Positions 10,282 to 19,816 of a DNA stretch of 64,000 bases are shown here, in pieces. Each line of letters opens with the position of its first letter. The stretch's first letter is position 1. Origin of the DNA: Pseudomonas fluorescens Q2-87. GTDB taxonomy: Bacteria > Pseudomonadota > Gammaproteobacteria > Pseudomonadales > Pseudomonadaceae. The notes beneath the pieces are model-generated. The model had not been told where the DNA came from. It ran no database searches and worked only from the letters and a program-made list of their open reading frames with translations. The stretch is taken from assembly GCF_000281895.1 (NCBI RefSeq), contig NZ_CM001558.1, positions 3,910,556-3,974,555 of the forward strand. The letters are read 5' to 3'. Made by a program: the position numbers and the translations under genes.

Positions 10282-10320
10282 GTCTCGCAGTCACTCCCAA
10301 ATAGTTATGTCTTGAATACG

Positions 10321-10348
10321 CATAAGCCAGCACGAAGGCTGGCTTATG
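10321..10348 (-). terminator. Hairpin between tig and clpP
   Basis: A perfect inverted repeat CATAAGCCAGC/GCTGGCTTATG with a short CACGAAG-type loop, 27 bases after the tig stop. No strong T run follows on the minus strand, so it may be a weak terminator, attenuator or RNA-stability hairpin rather than a full stop. Confidence 0.55.
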
Positions 10349-10374
10349 GGTGTTTATTTCTTACCGCAGAACCA

Positions 10375-11685
10375 TCAATCGGCTTGTGGAGCTTCCACCG
10401 GCTTGACCGCTTCTTCGTAAGAGACCGCTTTATCGGTCACGCTAGCTTTCTGCAGAACAGTATCCACAACTTGTTCTTCCAGCACAACCGAACGGACTTC
10501 GTTCAGTTGCTGCTCGTTCTTGTAGTACCAGGACACGACTTGCTCAGGCTCTTGATAAGCCGAAGCCATTTCCTGGATCAGCTCACGAACGCGGGCTTCG
10601 TCAGGCTTGAGCTCGAACTGCTTGACCACTTCGGCCACGATCAGGCCCAGCACGACACGGCGCTTGGCTTGCTCTTCGAACAGCTCGGCAGGCAGTTGGT
10701 CCGGCTTGATGTTGCCGCCGAACTGCTGAACAGCCTGCACGCGCAGACGGTTCACTTCGTTGTCCAGCAGCGCCTTTGGCACTTCGATCGGGTTGGAAGC
10801 CAGCAGACCGTCCATGACCTGGTTCTTGACCTTGGACTTGATGGCCTGGCGCAGCTCACGCTCCATGTTCTTGCGAACTTCGGTGCGGAAACCTTCCAGA
10901 CCGGTTTCCTTGATACCGAACTGGGCGAAGAACTCTTCGTTCAGCTCAGGCAGCGTCGGCGCGGAAACACTGTTGACGGTCACGGTGAACTCGGCGGCTT
11001 TGCCAGCCAGGTCCAGGTTCTGGTAATCCTCTGGGAAGGTCACGTTCAGAACGCGCTCTTCGCCGGCCTTGGCGCCAACCAGGCCATCTTCGAAACCGGG
11101 GATCATGCGACCGGAGCCCAGCACCAGCTGGGTGGCCTTGGCGGAACCGCCAGCGAACACTTCGCCGTCGACTTTGCCAACGAAATCGATGTTCAGCTGA
11201 TCTTCGTTCTGGGCGGCACGATCGGCCACTTCAAAACGGGTGTTCTGCTTGCGCAGGATGTCCAGCATCTTGTCCAGGTCGGCATCCGACACGTCGGCGC
11301 TCAGGCGCTCGACGGCAATGGACTCGAAGCCGGCAACAGTGAACTCAGGGAACACTTCGAACGTGGCGACGAATTCCAGGTCCTTGCCTTTTTCCAGCAC
11401 TTTAGGCTCGACGGACGGTGCGCCAGCCGGGTTCAGCTTCTGCTCGACCACTGCTTCGTAGAACGAAGACTGGATCACGTCGCCCACGGCTTCCTGACGC
11501 GCATCAGCTTCGTAACGCTGACGGATCACGCTCATTGGCACTTTGCCTGGGCGGAAACCTGGGATTTTGGCCTTTTGGGCAGTCTGCTGCAGACGCTTGT
11601 TGACCTGAGTCTCGATGCGCTCAGCCGGCACGGTGATGCTCATGCGGCGCTCAAGAGCAGAAGTATTTTCAACAGAAACTTGCAT
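10375..11685 (-). CDS. tig: Trigger factor (ribosome-associated chaperone)
   Basis: A 436-residue chaperone that binds nascent chains at the ribosome exit tunnel. The N-terminal ribosome-binding domain has the signature [12 protein letters not shown] (about residues 43-54). The FKBP-like isomerase domain begins around [20 protein letters not shown]. The C-terminal helical arm domain ends EAPQAD. I start at [15 protein letters not shown] (11685), the family start; the longer frame to 11748 is upstream leader. It is the first gene of the tig-clpP-clpX-lon block. Confidence 0.96.
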   Translation of the reverse strand: MQVSVENTSALERRMSITVPAERIETQVNKRLQQTAQKAKIPGFRPGKVPMSVIRQRYEADARQEAVGDVIQSSFYEAVVEQKLNPAGAPSVEPKVLEKGKDLEFVATFEVFPEFTVAGFESIAVERLSADVSDADLDKMLDILRKQNTRFEVADRAAQNEDQLNIDFVGKVDGEVFAGGSAKATQLVLGSGRMIPGFEDGLVGAKAGEERVLNVTFPEDYQNLDLAGKAAEFTVTVNSVSAPTLPELNEEFFAQFGIKETGLEGFRTEVRKNMERELRQAIKSKVKNQVMDGLLASNPIEVPKALLDNEVNRLRVQAVQQFGGNIKPDQLPAELFEEQAKRRVVLGLIVAEVVKQFELKPDEARVRELIQEMASAYQEPEQVVSWYYKNEQQLNEVRSVVLEEQVVDTVLQKASVTDKAVSYEEAVKPVEAPQAD

Positions 11686-12048
11686 GGATATTCCTCGTTG
11701 CACAGACGTTGGCCGGGCGTTTCCGACCCCAGAATCAAGGGCATGCATTCTAGTAGGTCAAACTCAAGAAGTCACCCTACTGAAAACGCGCAGGAAACAG
11801 GCGCCGAATTTACGGACAAGGCAAACAGGCATGCCCCGCCCGGATTGCATATACGGTTGATCAGTCCAAGGCTCTGCGCCCGCGCTTCTATATATAGAAG
11901 CGTTATGGGCGTGCGCAAAACTCCCGGCCCCACAAGGAGACCGACGGGCATGCCGCGCATCATCACGAAACACAATCGTGAGGAATCGATCGCTGCGTGC
12001 CCACTCCGGAAATGGAGCTGGCGACAAACACAGAACCCATCAAAAACA

Positions 12049-12085
12049 AAAACGGCGCAGCCCCTTTCAGGTACTGCGCCGTTTT
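12049..12085 (-). terminator. Terminator downstream of the tRNA operon
   Basis: A 12-bp perfect stem AAAACGGCGCAG/CTGCGCCGTTTT with a 13-base loop. On the minus strand TTTTTGTTTTTG follows. It lies 25 bases after the 3' end of tRNA-Leu. Confidence 0.85.
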
Positions 12086-12109
12086 CTGCTATTTAAATAG
12101 CGACTTGTA

Positions 12110-12194
12110 TGGTGCGGACGGAGAGACTCGAACTCTCACACCTTGCGGCGCTGGAACCTAAATCCAGTGTGTCTACCAATTCCACCACATCCGC
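12110..12194 (-). tRNA. tRNA-Leu (anticodon TAG)
   Basis: An 85-base class II tRNA. The acceptor is GCGGATG/CGTCCGC with encoded ACCA. The anticodon stem CTGGA/TCCAG encloses the loop TTTAGGT, giving TAG. The long variable arm (GCGCCGCAAGGTGT region) is typical of Leu. The T loop is TTCGAGT. It is the last of three tRNAs. Confidence 0.95.
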
Positions 12195-12252
12195 GTATCA
12201 AGCTTTTAAAGCAAAGGCGCCAGATTGTTAGATCTGGCGCCTTTCTAGAATA

Positions 12253-12329
12253 TGGGGTGGACGATGGGGATCGAACCCACGACAACGGGAGTCACAATCC
12301 CGTGCTCTACCAACTGAGCTACGCCCACC
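12253..12329 (-). tRNA. tRNA-His (anticodon GTG)
   Basis: Acceptor GTGGGCG/CGTCCAC, with the extra G-1 at 12329 facing C73, then CCA. The anticodon stem-loop GGGATTGTGACTCCC gives GTG. The D arm is TAGCTCAGTTGGTAGAGC and the T arm GGGTTCGATCCC. It is the middle gene of the Arg-His-Leu tRNA operon. Confidence 0.96.
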
Positions 12330-12368
12330 ATATTGCCTTGTTGCCTTACTTGTGCCAAAGCTGCCTAA

Positions 12369-12445
12369 TGGCGCACCCGGCAGGACTCGAACCTGCGACC
12401 ATCCGCTTAGAAGGCGGATGCTCTATCCAGCTGAGCTACGGGCGC
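12369..12445 (-). tRNA. tRNA-Arg (anticodon TCT)
   Basis: A 77-base tRNA. The acceptor is GCGCCCG/CGGGTGC with encoded GCCA. The anticodon arm CCGCCTTCTAAGCGG gives TCT. The T arm is GCAGGTTCGAGTCCTGC. It is first in the three-tRNA operon, which is divergent from folD. Confidence 0.96.
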
Positions 12446-12726
12446 CTTTTTAATCTGTATTCTTGGACGATTACAAACTAAGTGCTTTCAGTTTCACCGA
12501 GTTGAAGCAACCAACTCCGCTCCGCCTTCTTAACCAGTGCTAGGCTGTGCCCGACAAGTGCGACGAATGTTATAGACGGCCTGATAGGTCGTCAACTCTT
12601 TTTTAAAAAAAATTCATTTAATTAAAGGGGTTAGGGGAATTTGCAGACCAAGCGCCTTTGCCCTCACGCCCTGGCATGCGAGAATGCGTTCTCTTTTTTT
12701 CCCCTCTCGATGGTTAACCACGCGCA
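12446..12726. other. tRNA-folD intergenic region
   Basis: About 280 bases between the divergent tRNA operon and folD, AT-rich around 12598-12630 (TTTTTTAAAAAAAATTC). It must hold the tRNA promoter and the folD promoter, but I see no confident boxes and no gene. Confidence 0.4.
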
Positions 12727-13581
12727 ATGACTGCACAACTTATCGACGGCAAATCGATCGCCGCCAGCCTGCGCCAGCAGATCGCCCAACGAGTCACCGA
12801 GCGCCGCCAGCAAGGCCTGCGCACGCCCGGCCTTGCGGTGATCCTGGTCGGCAGCGATCCTGCCTCTCAGGTTTATGTCTCGCACAAGCGTAAAGACTGT
12901 GAAGAGGTCGGCTTCCTTTCCCAGGCCTACGACCTGCCTTCCGAAACCACCCAGCAAGCGTTGGCCGATCTGATCGACCGCCTCAATGATGATCCGAACA
13001 TCGACGGCGTTCTGCTCCAGCTTCCACTGCCTGAACACCTCGACGCCTCCAAGCTGTTGGAGCGCATCCGCCCGGACAAAGACGTCGACGGCTTCCACCC
13101 TTATAACGTCGGTCGCCTGGCCCAGCGCATCCCGCTGCTTCGCCCTTGCACCCCCAAAGGCATCATGACGCTGCTGGAAAGCACTGGCGTTGATCTGTAT
13201 GGCCTTGACGCCGTGGTCGTGGGCGCGTCCAACATTGTTGGCCGCCCGATGGCCATGGAGCTGCTGCTGGCGGGCTGCACCGTCACCGTGACCCACCGCT
13301 TCACCAAGGACCTGGCCGGCCATGTCGGTCGTGCGGACCTGGTGGTCGTGGCCGCCGGCAAGCCCGGCCTGGTGAAAGGCGAGTGGATCAAGGAAGGCGC
13401 CATCGTCATCGACGTGGGCATCAACCGCCAGGAGGATGGCAAACTGGTGGGCGACGTCATCTACGAGACCGCCCTGCCCCGCGCGGGCTGGATCACCCCG
13501 GTTCCTGGCGGTGTAGGCCCGATGACCCGAGCCTGCCTGCTGGAAAACACACTGTACGCGGCAGAGACGCTGCACAGCTGA
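12727..13581 (+). CDS. folD: Bifunctional methylenetetrahydrofolate dehydrogenase/cyclohydrolase
   Basis: A 284-residue cytosolic enzyme. It interconverts 5,10-methylene-, methenyl- and 10-formyl-tetrahydrofolate, supplying one-carbon units for purines and formyl-methionine. Signatures are [13 protein letters not shown] (with the catalytic Lys), [26 protein letters not shown], the dinucleotide-binding [11 protein letters not shown] and the C-terminal [14 protein letters not shown]. Length is normal. It is alone on the plus strand, followed by a REPIN palindrome. Confidence 0.97.
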   Translation: MTAQLIDGKSIAASLRQQIAQRVTERRQQGLRTPGLAVILVGSDPASQVYVSHKRKDCEEVGFLSQAYDLPSETTQQALADLIDRLNDDPNIDGVLLQLPLPEHLDASKLLERIRPDKDVDGFHPYNVGRLAQRIPLLRPCTPKGIMTLLESTGVDLYGLDAVVVGASNIVGRPMAMELLLAGCTVTVTHRFTKDLAGHVGRADLVVVAAGKPGLVKGEWIKEGAIVIDVGINRQEDGKLVGDVIYETALPRAGWITPVPGGVGPMTRACLLENTLYAAETLHS

Positions 13582-13596
13582 TCCGCGTCAACCAAG

Positions 13597-13692
13597 ACCT
13601 GTGGGAGCGAGCTTGCTCGCGATAGCTGTAGCCCGGCCGACATCCAAGTCGGATGCTACACCGCTATCGCGAACAAGCTCGCTCCCACAGGT
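13597..13692. repeat. REPIN-type palindrome (two inverted REP sequences)
   Basis: A 96-base imperfect palindrome. The outer arms are ACCTGTGGGAGCGAGC and the inverse GCTCGCTCCCACAGGT. A smaller nested hairpin lies in the centre (TGTAGC/GCTACA and CCGAC/GTCGG). The GTGGGAGCGAGC core is the common pseudomonad REP motif moved by RAYT transposases. It sits in the folD-pbpG gap, where it may also act as a transcription end. Confidence 0.85.
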
Positions 13693-13898
13693 GCTTCTGG
13701 CGCCAGGAAATTCGAGTCGCGCACATTACGAATTTTTCAGATTCGATTCGCCACAATCACGCCTGCATTAAATTTTATTTATTCAGCCCTCCCAGTGGTA
13801 CAGGCATGTAGCGCTGTTGTCGCCCATACTCCTAAAATGCGACGTTTTTTCTATAGTCGTCGCTGAACGACATCTTCAACTTCATCGAGTCTATTCGC

Positions 13899-14837
13899 GT
13901 GAAAATCCGTATTTCGATCTTCAGCCTGTTCTTTGCTTTCACGGGCCTCTTCATCACGCAAACGTCCAGCGCGCAGGAAACCATCGCCCCTCCACGAGAC
14001 ACCACGAAGTTGCAAGTTGCCTCGGGCAGCGCGATCCTGCTGGACCTGCAGACAGACAAAGTCGTTTATTCGAGCAATCCAGACGTGGTGGTGCCCATCG
14101 CTTCCGTAACCAAGCTGATGACCGGCCTGGTCGTGCTGGACGCCAAGCAGAACCTCGATGAATACATTTCCATCACCATCACCAACACCCCCGAAATGAA
14201 AGGCGTGTTTTCCCGGGTCAAACTCAACAGCGAACTGTCACGCCGAGACGTGCTGCTGATTGCCTTGATGTCTTCGGAAAACCGTGCCGCCGCTAGCCTC
14301 GCCCACCATTATCCGGGCGGTTACGCAGCGTTCATCGCAGCCATGAACGCCAAGGCCAAGGCATTGGGCATGACCAGCACCCATTACGTCGAACCCACGG
14401 GCCTGTCGATCCACAACGTCTCAACCGCCAGGGACCTGACCAAACTGCTGATCGCCGCGCGCAAATATCCGCTGCTGAGCGAACTGAGTACCACCAAGGA
14501 AAAGACCGTGACCTTCCGCAAACCGGTCTACAGCCTGGGTTTTCGCAACACCGACCACTTGGTCCACAAGGCCAACTGGGACATCCAACTGACCAAGACC
14601 GGCTTTACCAATGAAGCGGGCCATTGCCTGGTGCTGGTGACAAAAATGAATGATCGCCCGATGGCGCTGGTCATTCTCGATGCTTTTGGCAAGTACACGC
14701 ACTTCGCCGATGCCAGCCGGATTCGAAGTTGGATGGAAACCGGTAAAAGCACCAACGTGCCGGCAGTGGCCCTTCAATATAAAGCAGCCAAGAATCTCAA
14801 GAGTCGCCAGAGTGGCGTGGTGGAAGCGTCCAAATAA
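13899..14837 (+). CDS. pbpG: D-alanyl-D-alanine endopeptidase PbpG (PBP7)
   Basis: A 312-residue periplasmic penicillin-binding protein that cuts D-Ala-meso-DAP cross-links. It has a signal peptide (hydrophobic 6-20, cleavage near SSAQE). Active-site motifs are SVTKLM (SxxK), SSENRAA (SxN) and [11 protein letters not shown] (KTG). The start is GTG at 13899, keeping the signal peptide intact. A perfect terminator follows. Length fits PBP7 rather than DacA/DacC, which have a further C-terminal domain. Confidence 0.92.
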   Translation: MKIRISIFSLFFAFTGLFITQTSSAQETIAPPRDTTKLQVASGSAILLDLQTDKVVYSSNPDVVVPIASVTKLMTGLVVLDAKQNLDEYISITITNTPEMKGVFSRVKLNSELSRRDVLLIALMSSENRAAASLAHHYPGGYAAFIAAMNAKAKALGMTSTHYVEPTGLSIHNVSTARDLTKLLIAARKYPLLSELSTTKEKTVTFRKPVYSLGFRNTDHLVHKANWDIQLTKTGFTNEAGHCLVLVTKMNDRPMALVILDAFGKYTHFADASRIRSWMETGKSTNVPAVALQYKAAKNLKSRQSGVVEASK

Positions 14838-14853
14838 TCCGCTTCAAAAAAAG

Positions 14854-14879
14854 AGCCCCGATTTGTCGGGGCTTTTTTT
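14854..14879. terminator. Bidirectional terminator between pbpG and the small acidic gene
   Basis: The perfect stem AGCCCCGA/TCGGGGCT has a TTTG loop, seven T on the right and seven A on the left, so it serves both converging genes. Confidence 0.92.
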
Positions 14880-14881
14880 GC

Positions 14882-15079
14882 TCAGTGCTTGAGATCTCCC
14901 AGCGGATCATACGACTTGGGTTTCTCCTGCTCTTTTTTCTCGTCCAGCGGTGCCTTGGCCGGCCCTACCGGATCGACCTGGGGATCATCAAGATCCGGCG
15001 AGTCCGGATCGAAGCCCAGGTCATCTCCTGAAGAATGCTCTGATGAATGTGGCCCCGTAGGTGTTTTGGACTGTGCCAT
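14882..15079 (-). CDS. Small acidic hydrophilic protein, 65 aa
   Basis: The start is at MAQSKTPTGPHSS with a perfect GAGGAGG ribosome binding site; the longer in-frame extension to 15355 overlaps the neighbouring gene and lacks one. The product is Asp/Pro/Lys rich (DLGFDPDSPDLDDPQVD) and ends SYDPLGDLKH. It has no membrane segment and is probably disordered. I do not know its function. Confidence 0.7.
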   Translation of the reverse strand: MAQSKTPTGPHSSEHSSGDDLGFDPDSPDLDDPQVDPVGPAKAPLDEKKEQEKPKSYDPLGDLKH

Positions 15080-15176
15080 GCATGCCTCCTCGATCACGGT
15101 CGGGAAATTCCGTACCCTGACGATAAGAGCCCAGGCATGGCCGGGCGTGCCCGGCAAGTGACGAACGGGACTGGCG

Positions 15177-15854
15177 TCAGTGTGCGGCGCCCAGGGCCTT
15201 GGTCGCCCGCGCCGCGGCTTGTTCCTGCCCTGCCCCGGCCAAATCGGCAGCCGCTTTGAGCCAGCGCTGCGAGTCGACACTGGCCGGAAGCTCGGTGGGC
15301 CGTTGGGCCAGCACCGCCCAACCACCCGCGCTCTTGAAGGCCGATTCGAAAGCACTGAAGCTCATCAACTGCCGCCGGTTCATGCCTGAGCGCAGCAAGA
15401 CCGTCTGTTTCTGACGGTTGTAGCCCGCGAGGATCCCGTATCGCGGTTCTGCCCAGAATACCGAACCGTCGATATAGCGCACCAACACGGGATAGCCCGC
15501 CGCGACCTGCTCCAACAGTGCGGGCAGTCTGCCGTCGAGGGGGTACACCACCAGGCCGTACTCGCGCACCAGGGTCTGCATGTTTTGCTGCAACGCCGCT
15601 TCGCCCCCCGGCAGGTGCAACGGTTTTTCCAGCAACCCCGGCGTGATCACGGTGCCCTGCAACGTCAGCAAGGCGGCCAGGGACTGCGGCGCGCCCTGAT
15701 ACAGTTCGCCACGGAAGAACGGCACGCTGTTGAGCTCCACTCGTTCGGGCAGGCGCTGGATCTGCGGTGACACGCCGCCCGCGCAACCAGCGAGGGCCGC
15801 GAAACAGGCCGTGGCCAATACCAGTGATCGAAAAGAGGAAATTACCGGCAACAT
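15177..15854 (-). CDS. C39 peptidase-like lipoprotein lacking catalytic residues
   Basis: A 225-residue protein starting MLPVISSFRSLVL with lipobox ALAGC (lipid Cys near residue 22). The body looks like the C39-fold lipoproteins of pseudomonads (VELNSVPFFRGELYQ, then AALLTLQG, then RYGILAGYN). Where active members have Y-x-C-G-P the sequence reads YQGAPQS, and no His occupies the usual place before the YGILAGYN strand (WAEPRYG). It is therefore likely a non-catalytic relative, perhaps a binding protein. The start at 15854 was chosen because it gives the signal peptide and has AAGAGAG upstream. Confidence 0.6.
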   Translation of the reverse strand: MLPVISSFRSLVLATACFAALAGCAGGVSPQIQRLPERVELNSVPFFRGELYQGAPQSLAALLTLQGTVITPGLLEKPLHLPGGEAALQQNMQTLVREYGLVVYPLDGRLPALLEQVAAGYPVLVRYIDGSVFWAEPRYGILAGYNRQKQTVLLRSGMNRRQLMSFSAFESAFKSAGGWAVLAQRPTELPASVDSQRWLKAAADLAGAGQEQAAARATKALGAAH

Positions 15855-16079
15855 GATGACTCTCTTGTTCAGGAACCCGATATCCGGGCCAGGCTTGGGC
15901 CGTCGATCATAAGGCGCCCACACGCCTGGGTATAGCCTTAAACCGCAGTTGCGACGTTGCGATAGAACCAAGCGGTCCATGGCCAAGCGCCAACGATCGA
16001 CTGCCTGCAACACTTGAGCGACTAGACTGTCCATTGTACCGAGTGCATGGCCCCTGAGCCGGGGCAGAAGGAGGCGCCG

Positions 16080-16244
16080 ATGAGCCTGACCACGACAATT
16101 CTGATGCTGATATTCGGCGGGCTAAGCGTAGCGACTGCCATGCTGTGGGGCGTGCTGCGCGTTGCTCGCCGCCATCATCACGCGCCGTCTGCACAGCCGG
16201 GAAAAGCCGAGAAAACCACCCGTCGTCACGCCGCCGCCCACTGA
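16080..16244 (+). CDS. Small single-pass membrane protein, 54 aa
   Basis: The start ATG at 16080 follows AGAAGGAGG. The sequence MSLTTTILMLIFGG leads into one membrane helix (about residues 4-26, ending GVLRVA), then a basic His/Arg-rich tail (RRHHHAPS, ending RRHAAAH). No family is recognised. It stands between the C39-like gene and the terC-type gene. Confidence 0.55.
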   Translation: MSLTTTILMLIFGGLSVATAMLWGVLRVARRHHHAPSAQPGKAEKTTRRHAAAH

Positions 16245-16271
16245 CAGCCAGCCACGCAGAAAAACCAGACA

Positions 16272-16305
16272 AAAAAAACCGCCCGGGCTCGAACCCGGAC
16301 GGTTT
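16272..16305 (-). terminator. Terminator of the TerC-family gene
   Basis: The stem ACCGCCCGGG/CCCGGACGGT with loop CTCGAA is followed on the minus strand by eight T. It lies 15 bases after the TerC-family stop. Confidence 0.88.
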
Positions 16306-16319
16306 GCGCGCGCCTTGAA

Positions 16320-17069
16320 TCAGGCTTGTTCGGACGATGCCTTTTGCCGGGCACGACGGGACATCATATTCAGCACCTCGATCGCCGCCGAGAACGCCAT
16401 GGCCGCATAGATATAGCCCTTGGGCACATGGGCGCCGAAGCCTTCGGCGATCAGTGTCATACCGATCATGATCAGGAAGCCCAGGGCCAACATGACCACC
16501 GTCGGGTTGTCATTGATGAACTTGGCCAACGGCTCGGCTGCCAACAACATCACCAGCACCGAGATCACCACGGCGATGATCATGATCGGCAAGTGCTCGG
16601 TCATGCCCACGGCCGTGATGATGCTGTCGATGGAGAACACCAAGTCCAGCATCAGGATCTGCCCGATCGCAGCGGCAAAACCCAACGTCACGCCAGACGT
16701 GGCCGATTTCGGATCGTTCGGCGCAGGGTCCATGCTGTGGTGGATTTCCGTGGTGGCTTTCCACAGCAGGAACAGGCCGCCGGCGATCAGGATCATGTCC
16801 TTCCAGGAGAACGCCTGGCCAAGGATCTCGAAGACCGGCTCAGTCAACTGGACGATAAAGGCGATAGTGCTCAGCAAGCCCAGGCGCAGGATCAGGGCCA
16901 TGCCGATACCGATTCGCCGGGCCTTGGCGCGATGCTGTTCGGGCAATTTGTTGGTCAGAATCGAAATGAAAATGAGGTTATCGATGCCGAGCACGATTTC
17001 CATGACAACCAAGGTAGCCAAGGCGATCCACGCGGTGGGGCTGGCGGCGAGCTGTAAAAGATAATCCAT
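16320..17069 (-). CDS. TerC-family integral membrane protein
   Basis: A 249-residue multi-pass protein with about seven membrane helices. Acidic residues typical of TerC/YkoY proteins lie inside helices: [14 protein letters not shown] near residue 28 and [18 protein letters not shown] near 140. The family is linked to metal (manganese/calcium) export or tellurite resistance, but this subgroup is not assigned a substrate. A lipoprotein gene lies 26 bases upstream in the same direction, so the two are probably co-transcribed. Confidence 0.85.
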   Translation of the reverse strand: MDYLLQLAASPTAWIALATLVVMEIVLGIDNLIFISILTNKLPEQHRAKARRIGIGMALILRLGLLSTIAFIVQLTEPVFEILGQAFSWKDMILIAGGLFLLWKATTEIHHSMDPAPNDPKSATSGVTLGFAAAIGQILMLDLVFSIDSIITAVGMTEHLPIMIIAVVISVLVMLLAAEPLAKFINDNPTVVMLALGFLIMIGMTLIAEGFGAHVPKGYIYAAMAFSAAIEVLNMMSRRARQKASSEQA

Positions 17070-17095
17070 GGGTCAGTCCTGACTGATGTGCCGAG

Positions 17096-17347
17096 TTAGA
17101 TGGTTTTGGTAGGGGCTTGTGTTTGGTCAGCTTCGTCCGCCGGCTCTTTCTTCGGGCTGATCAACCCGCCAGTGGCTTCGCTCAAGGCCTGCTCGGCCGC
17201 CTTGTGGGTATCGTCGATGGCCTGCTTGGCGGTTTCGGCAGCTTGTCCCATCAGTTGTTGGGCGCTTTTTTCGGCCTGCTCGCAGCCTGCCAGTGTCAGG
17301 GAAGACACCATCAGTAAAGCCGTCAGCCCAAGGGATTTGTATGTCAT
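17096..17347 (-). CDS. Small lipoprotein, 83 aa
   Basis: The start MTYKSLGLTALLM (17347) gives a clean lipoprotein signal ending LTLAGC, with lipid Cys near 21. The mature part is Ala/Gln/Glu-rich and helical (AEKSAQQLMGQAAETAKQAI), then a charged tail (KKEPADEADQ). Amphipathic helix repeats suggest a small surface or periplasmic lipoprotein of unknown role. It lies just upstream of the TerC-family gene. Confidence 0.7.
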   Translation of the reverse strand: MTYKSLGLTALLMVSSLTLAGCEQAEKSAQQLMGQAAETAKQAIDDTHKAAEQALSEATGGLISPKKEPADEADQTQAPTKTI

Positions 17348-17485
17348 GAGTCGATGCCTCTTGAAGAATGAGAAGGCGCACGAGGGTGGCACACCAATGG
17401 CGAGGCATTCTAGAGAGCCTAATACTTCAGGAAAATTCGTATTTTCAGCGGCTATACTTCGGTTTTTACGAACTCAAGTGATACC

Positions 17486-18382
17486 ATGCTCAATTACCGA
17501 CAACTGCATTACTTCTGGGTCGTGGCGAAAACAGGCAGCATTGTGCGGGCGTGCGAGCAGCTGAACCTGACCCCACAAACCATCAGCGGACAGATCTCCC
17601 TGTTCGAGCAAACCTATAACATCAAATTGTTTCGCCGCGTCGGGCGCCAACTGGAACTGACCGAGGCCGGCCGCCAGACCTTGCCCTACGCCGAACATAT
17701 GTTTCAGCTCGGGGGCGAGCTGGAACTGATGCTGCGGGCCCAGCCCAACGAGCAGCAAACCCTGTTTCGGGTTGGGGTGGCAGACGTGGTGCCCAAGTCC
17801 ATCGTCTATCGGCTGCTGGCGCCGACCATGGAATTGACTGAACCGCTGCGCATCACTTGTCGCGAGGACAAGCTCGAAAGACTGCTGGCGGACCTGGCGA
17901 TCCAGCGTCTGGACCTGGTGATTTCCGACAGCCCGATGCCCACTCATCTGGACATCAAGGGTTATAGCCAGAAGCTGGGGGAATGTGGGATCAGCTTTTT
18001 CGCCACCGCCGCCCTGGCCGAGCGCTACGGGACGGATTTCCCCCATGGTCTGCACGATGCCCCATTGCTGATCCCGGGGCCCGAGACCGTCGTGCGCAGC
18101 CGCTTGCAGCGCTGGTTCGCCGAGCAACAAATCCAACCGCGCATCGTCGGCGAGTTCGACGACAGCGCGTTGATGCAGGCCTTCGGCCAATCAGGCAGCG
18201 GGATTTTCATTGGCCCGAGCGTGATCGCCGACGAGGTAAAGCGCCAATATGGCGTGCAGGTGATCGGCCAGACCGACGCGGTCAGCGAATCCTTCTACGC
18301 CATTTCCGTGGAACGCAAGGTCAGCCACCCGGGCATCGTTGCGATTGCCGAGGGCGCTCGACGCGAGCTGTTCAGCGTTTAG
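17486..18382 (+). CDS. nhaR: LysR-family regulator, NhaR type
   Basis: A 298-residue regulator beginning MLNYRQLHYFWVVAKTGSI. The winged helix-turn-helix is within residues 1-60 (ACEQLNLTPQTISGQISLFE) and the effector-binding domain fills the rest. The start and the TPQTISGQI recognition helix are what I know from NhaR, which senses Na+ in enterobacteria. No nhaA lies nearby, so the local target is unknown. It ends 4 bases inside the converging MFS gene. Confidence 0.8.
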   Translation: MLNYRQLHYFWVVAKTGSIVRACEQLNLTPQTISGQISLFEQTYNIKLFRRVGRQLELTEAGRQTLPYAEHMFQLGGELELMLRAQPNEQQTLFRVGVADVVPKSIVYRLLAPTMELTEPLRITCREDKLERLLADLAIQRLDLVISDSPMPTHLDIKGYSQKLGECGISFFATAALAERYGTDFPHGLHDAPLLIPGPETVVRSRLQRWFAEQQIQPRIVGEFDDSALMQAFGQSGSGIFIGPSVIADEVKRQYGVQVIGQTDAVSESFYAISVERKVSHPGIVAIAEGARRELFSV

Positions 18383-19539
18383 GCATCGGTGCAAGCCGCG
18401 CGAGGCTTGAAGGTCATCAACAGCAACGCCAGCAGAATCGATACGAAGATGAAACCGGCCGCCGCAAACCCGACGCTGCCCAGCCCCAGCGTATCGATGA
18501 CCCGACCACCGACCATCGCGCCCAGGCCAATCCCCAGGTTGGCCCCGGCAATGTTCAACGATGCAGCAAACGCCGGGGCTTGCGGGGCCGCCTTCATCAA
18601 CCGCACGTGGCTGACCAGGAACAACGCAGCCTGGGTCACGCCCCAGATACCCATCGCCGCCGCCAGCGCGAGGGGCGAATGAATGCTCGGCACCAACGCC
18701 ACCACGCCGCCGATCAGGAACAGGCAAAACACCATCGACGCGATCAACGGGTGCTTGTCCACCGCACGACCGCCCAACGAATTGCCCAGCAGCCCGACGG
18801 CGCCGAAGCCCATCAGGCACCAGCCCACCAACGTGCCGTCGAAACCGGCAAGGCGCTCAAGAATATCCGCTAGATAGGTGTAGGCCGTGAACATGCCGCT
18901 GAAGACCAGGATCGATAACAGCACATGCCCCTGCATCAGCGGGCTGCGCAGGATCTTGAACTGCGAACGCAAGCTCACCTGCTGCTGGTGCAGGTTGGTT
19001 TTAGGCAGGTAGATAAACAGCAACAACGCCTTGGCGAAGGCGATGACCGCCAGGATCGCAAAGGCGCTGCGCCAGCCAAACGCATCGGAAATCAATGTCC
19101 CTACCGGAATACCGAACACCGTCGCACAAACGATGCCGAAGCCGATCCGGGCGATGGCGCGCCCAGCGTACTCAGGCCCGACAATGTCCACCGCCGTTTC
19201 ACTGGCCAGGGCCCAGAACACCGGCAACCCCAGGGCCGGTATCAAGCGGGCAATGGCCATCACCCAGATGTTGGGGGCGAACGTCGCCAGCAGGTTGGCC
19301 AGGCCGAACATCACCAGCACGCTGATAAACAACTTGCGTCGCTCGAAACGGGCGAACCAGGCCGTCAGGAATGGCCCGAACGCCGCCACCGTAAACGCAA
19401 ACAGCGTCACCAGCAGCCCCGCTTGGGGAATGGTGACGTGCAGGTCGCGAGCGATGGATGGCAACAGGCCGACGATGACGAATTCCGTGGTCAGCACGGT
19501 AAAACCGGCGGCCGACAGCAGGAAAATGGGTAACAACAT
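18379..19539 (-). CDS. MFS efflux transporter (DHA1, AraJ/YdhP-like)
   Basis: A 386-residue transporter with about 12 membrane helices. The N-terminal motif is FTVLTTEFVIVGLLPSIA, and the loop 2-3 motif is FARFERRKLFISVLVMFG. Such DHA1 carriers export sugars, purines or drugs; the substrate is not readable. I start at 19539 (MLLPIFLLSAAGF) because GGAG lies at the correct spacing and the longer frame adds no helix. It converges with nhaR with a 4-base overlap. Confidence 0.8.
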   Translation of the reverse strand: MLLPIFLLSAAGFTVLTTEFVIVGLLPSIARDLHVTIPQAGLLVTLFAFTVAAFGPFLTAWFARFERRKLFISVLVMFGLANLLATFAPNIWVMAIARLIPALGLPVFWALASETAVDIVGPEYAGRAIARIGFGIVCATVFGIPVGTLISDAFGWRSAFAILAVIAFAKALLLFIYLPKTNLHQQQVSLRSQFKILRSPLMQGHVLLSILVFSGMFTAYTYLADILERLAGFDGTLVGWCLMGFGAVGLLGNSLGGRAVDKHPLIASMVFCLFLIGGVVALVPSIHSPLALAAAMGIWGVTQAALFLVSHVRLMKAAPQAPAFAASLNIAGANLGIGLGAMVGGRVIDTLGLGSVGFAAAGFIFVSILLALLLMTFKPRAACTDA

Positions 19540-19816
19540 GCAGAACTCCAGCAAAACGACGACACCAGCGTTAGCCCGAAGGCTCGCTGGCGGAATGGAA
19601 AGTTGATAGGGCAAAGCCTAACAGAATGCGCCCACCAGACAAACGCGCATGCACACCGGGTGACGGATCGTCACAGGTCCGTCAGATTTTTCCTCGGCCT
19701 GTGATAAAGTCCGCGGCCTGCAAACCCCGTACTTTCCCTCGGTCCGCTCATGTGGCCTGCCCGCTTGTTGCCCTGACTCGTCGACCGTCGTACACAATAA
19801 AATCAGAGATGCCGCT
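19540..19816. other. Intergenic region between MFS gene and sstT
   Basis: A 277-base divergent promoter region. It must carry promoters for the MFS gene and sstT. I see no convincing operator or RNA element. Confidence 0.35.

Noticed and set aside
16320..17069. Manganese riboswitch in front of the TerC-family gene
   Set aside because: Only 26 bases separate it from the upstream lipoprotein gene, and no riboswitch-like structure was seen before that gene.
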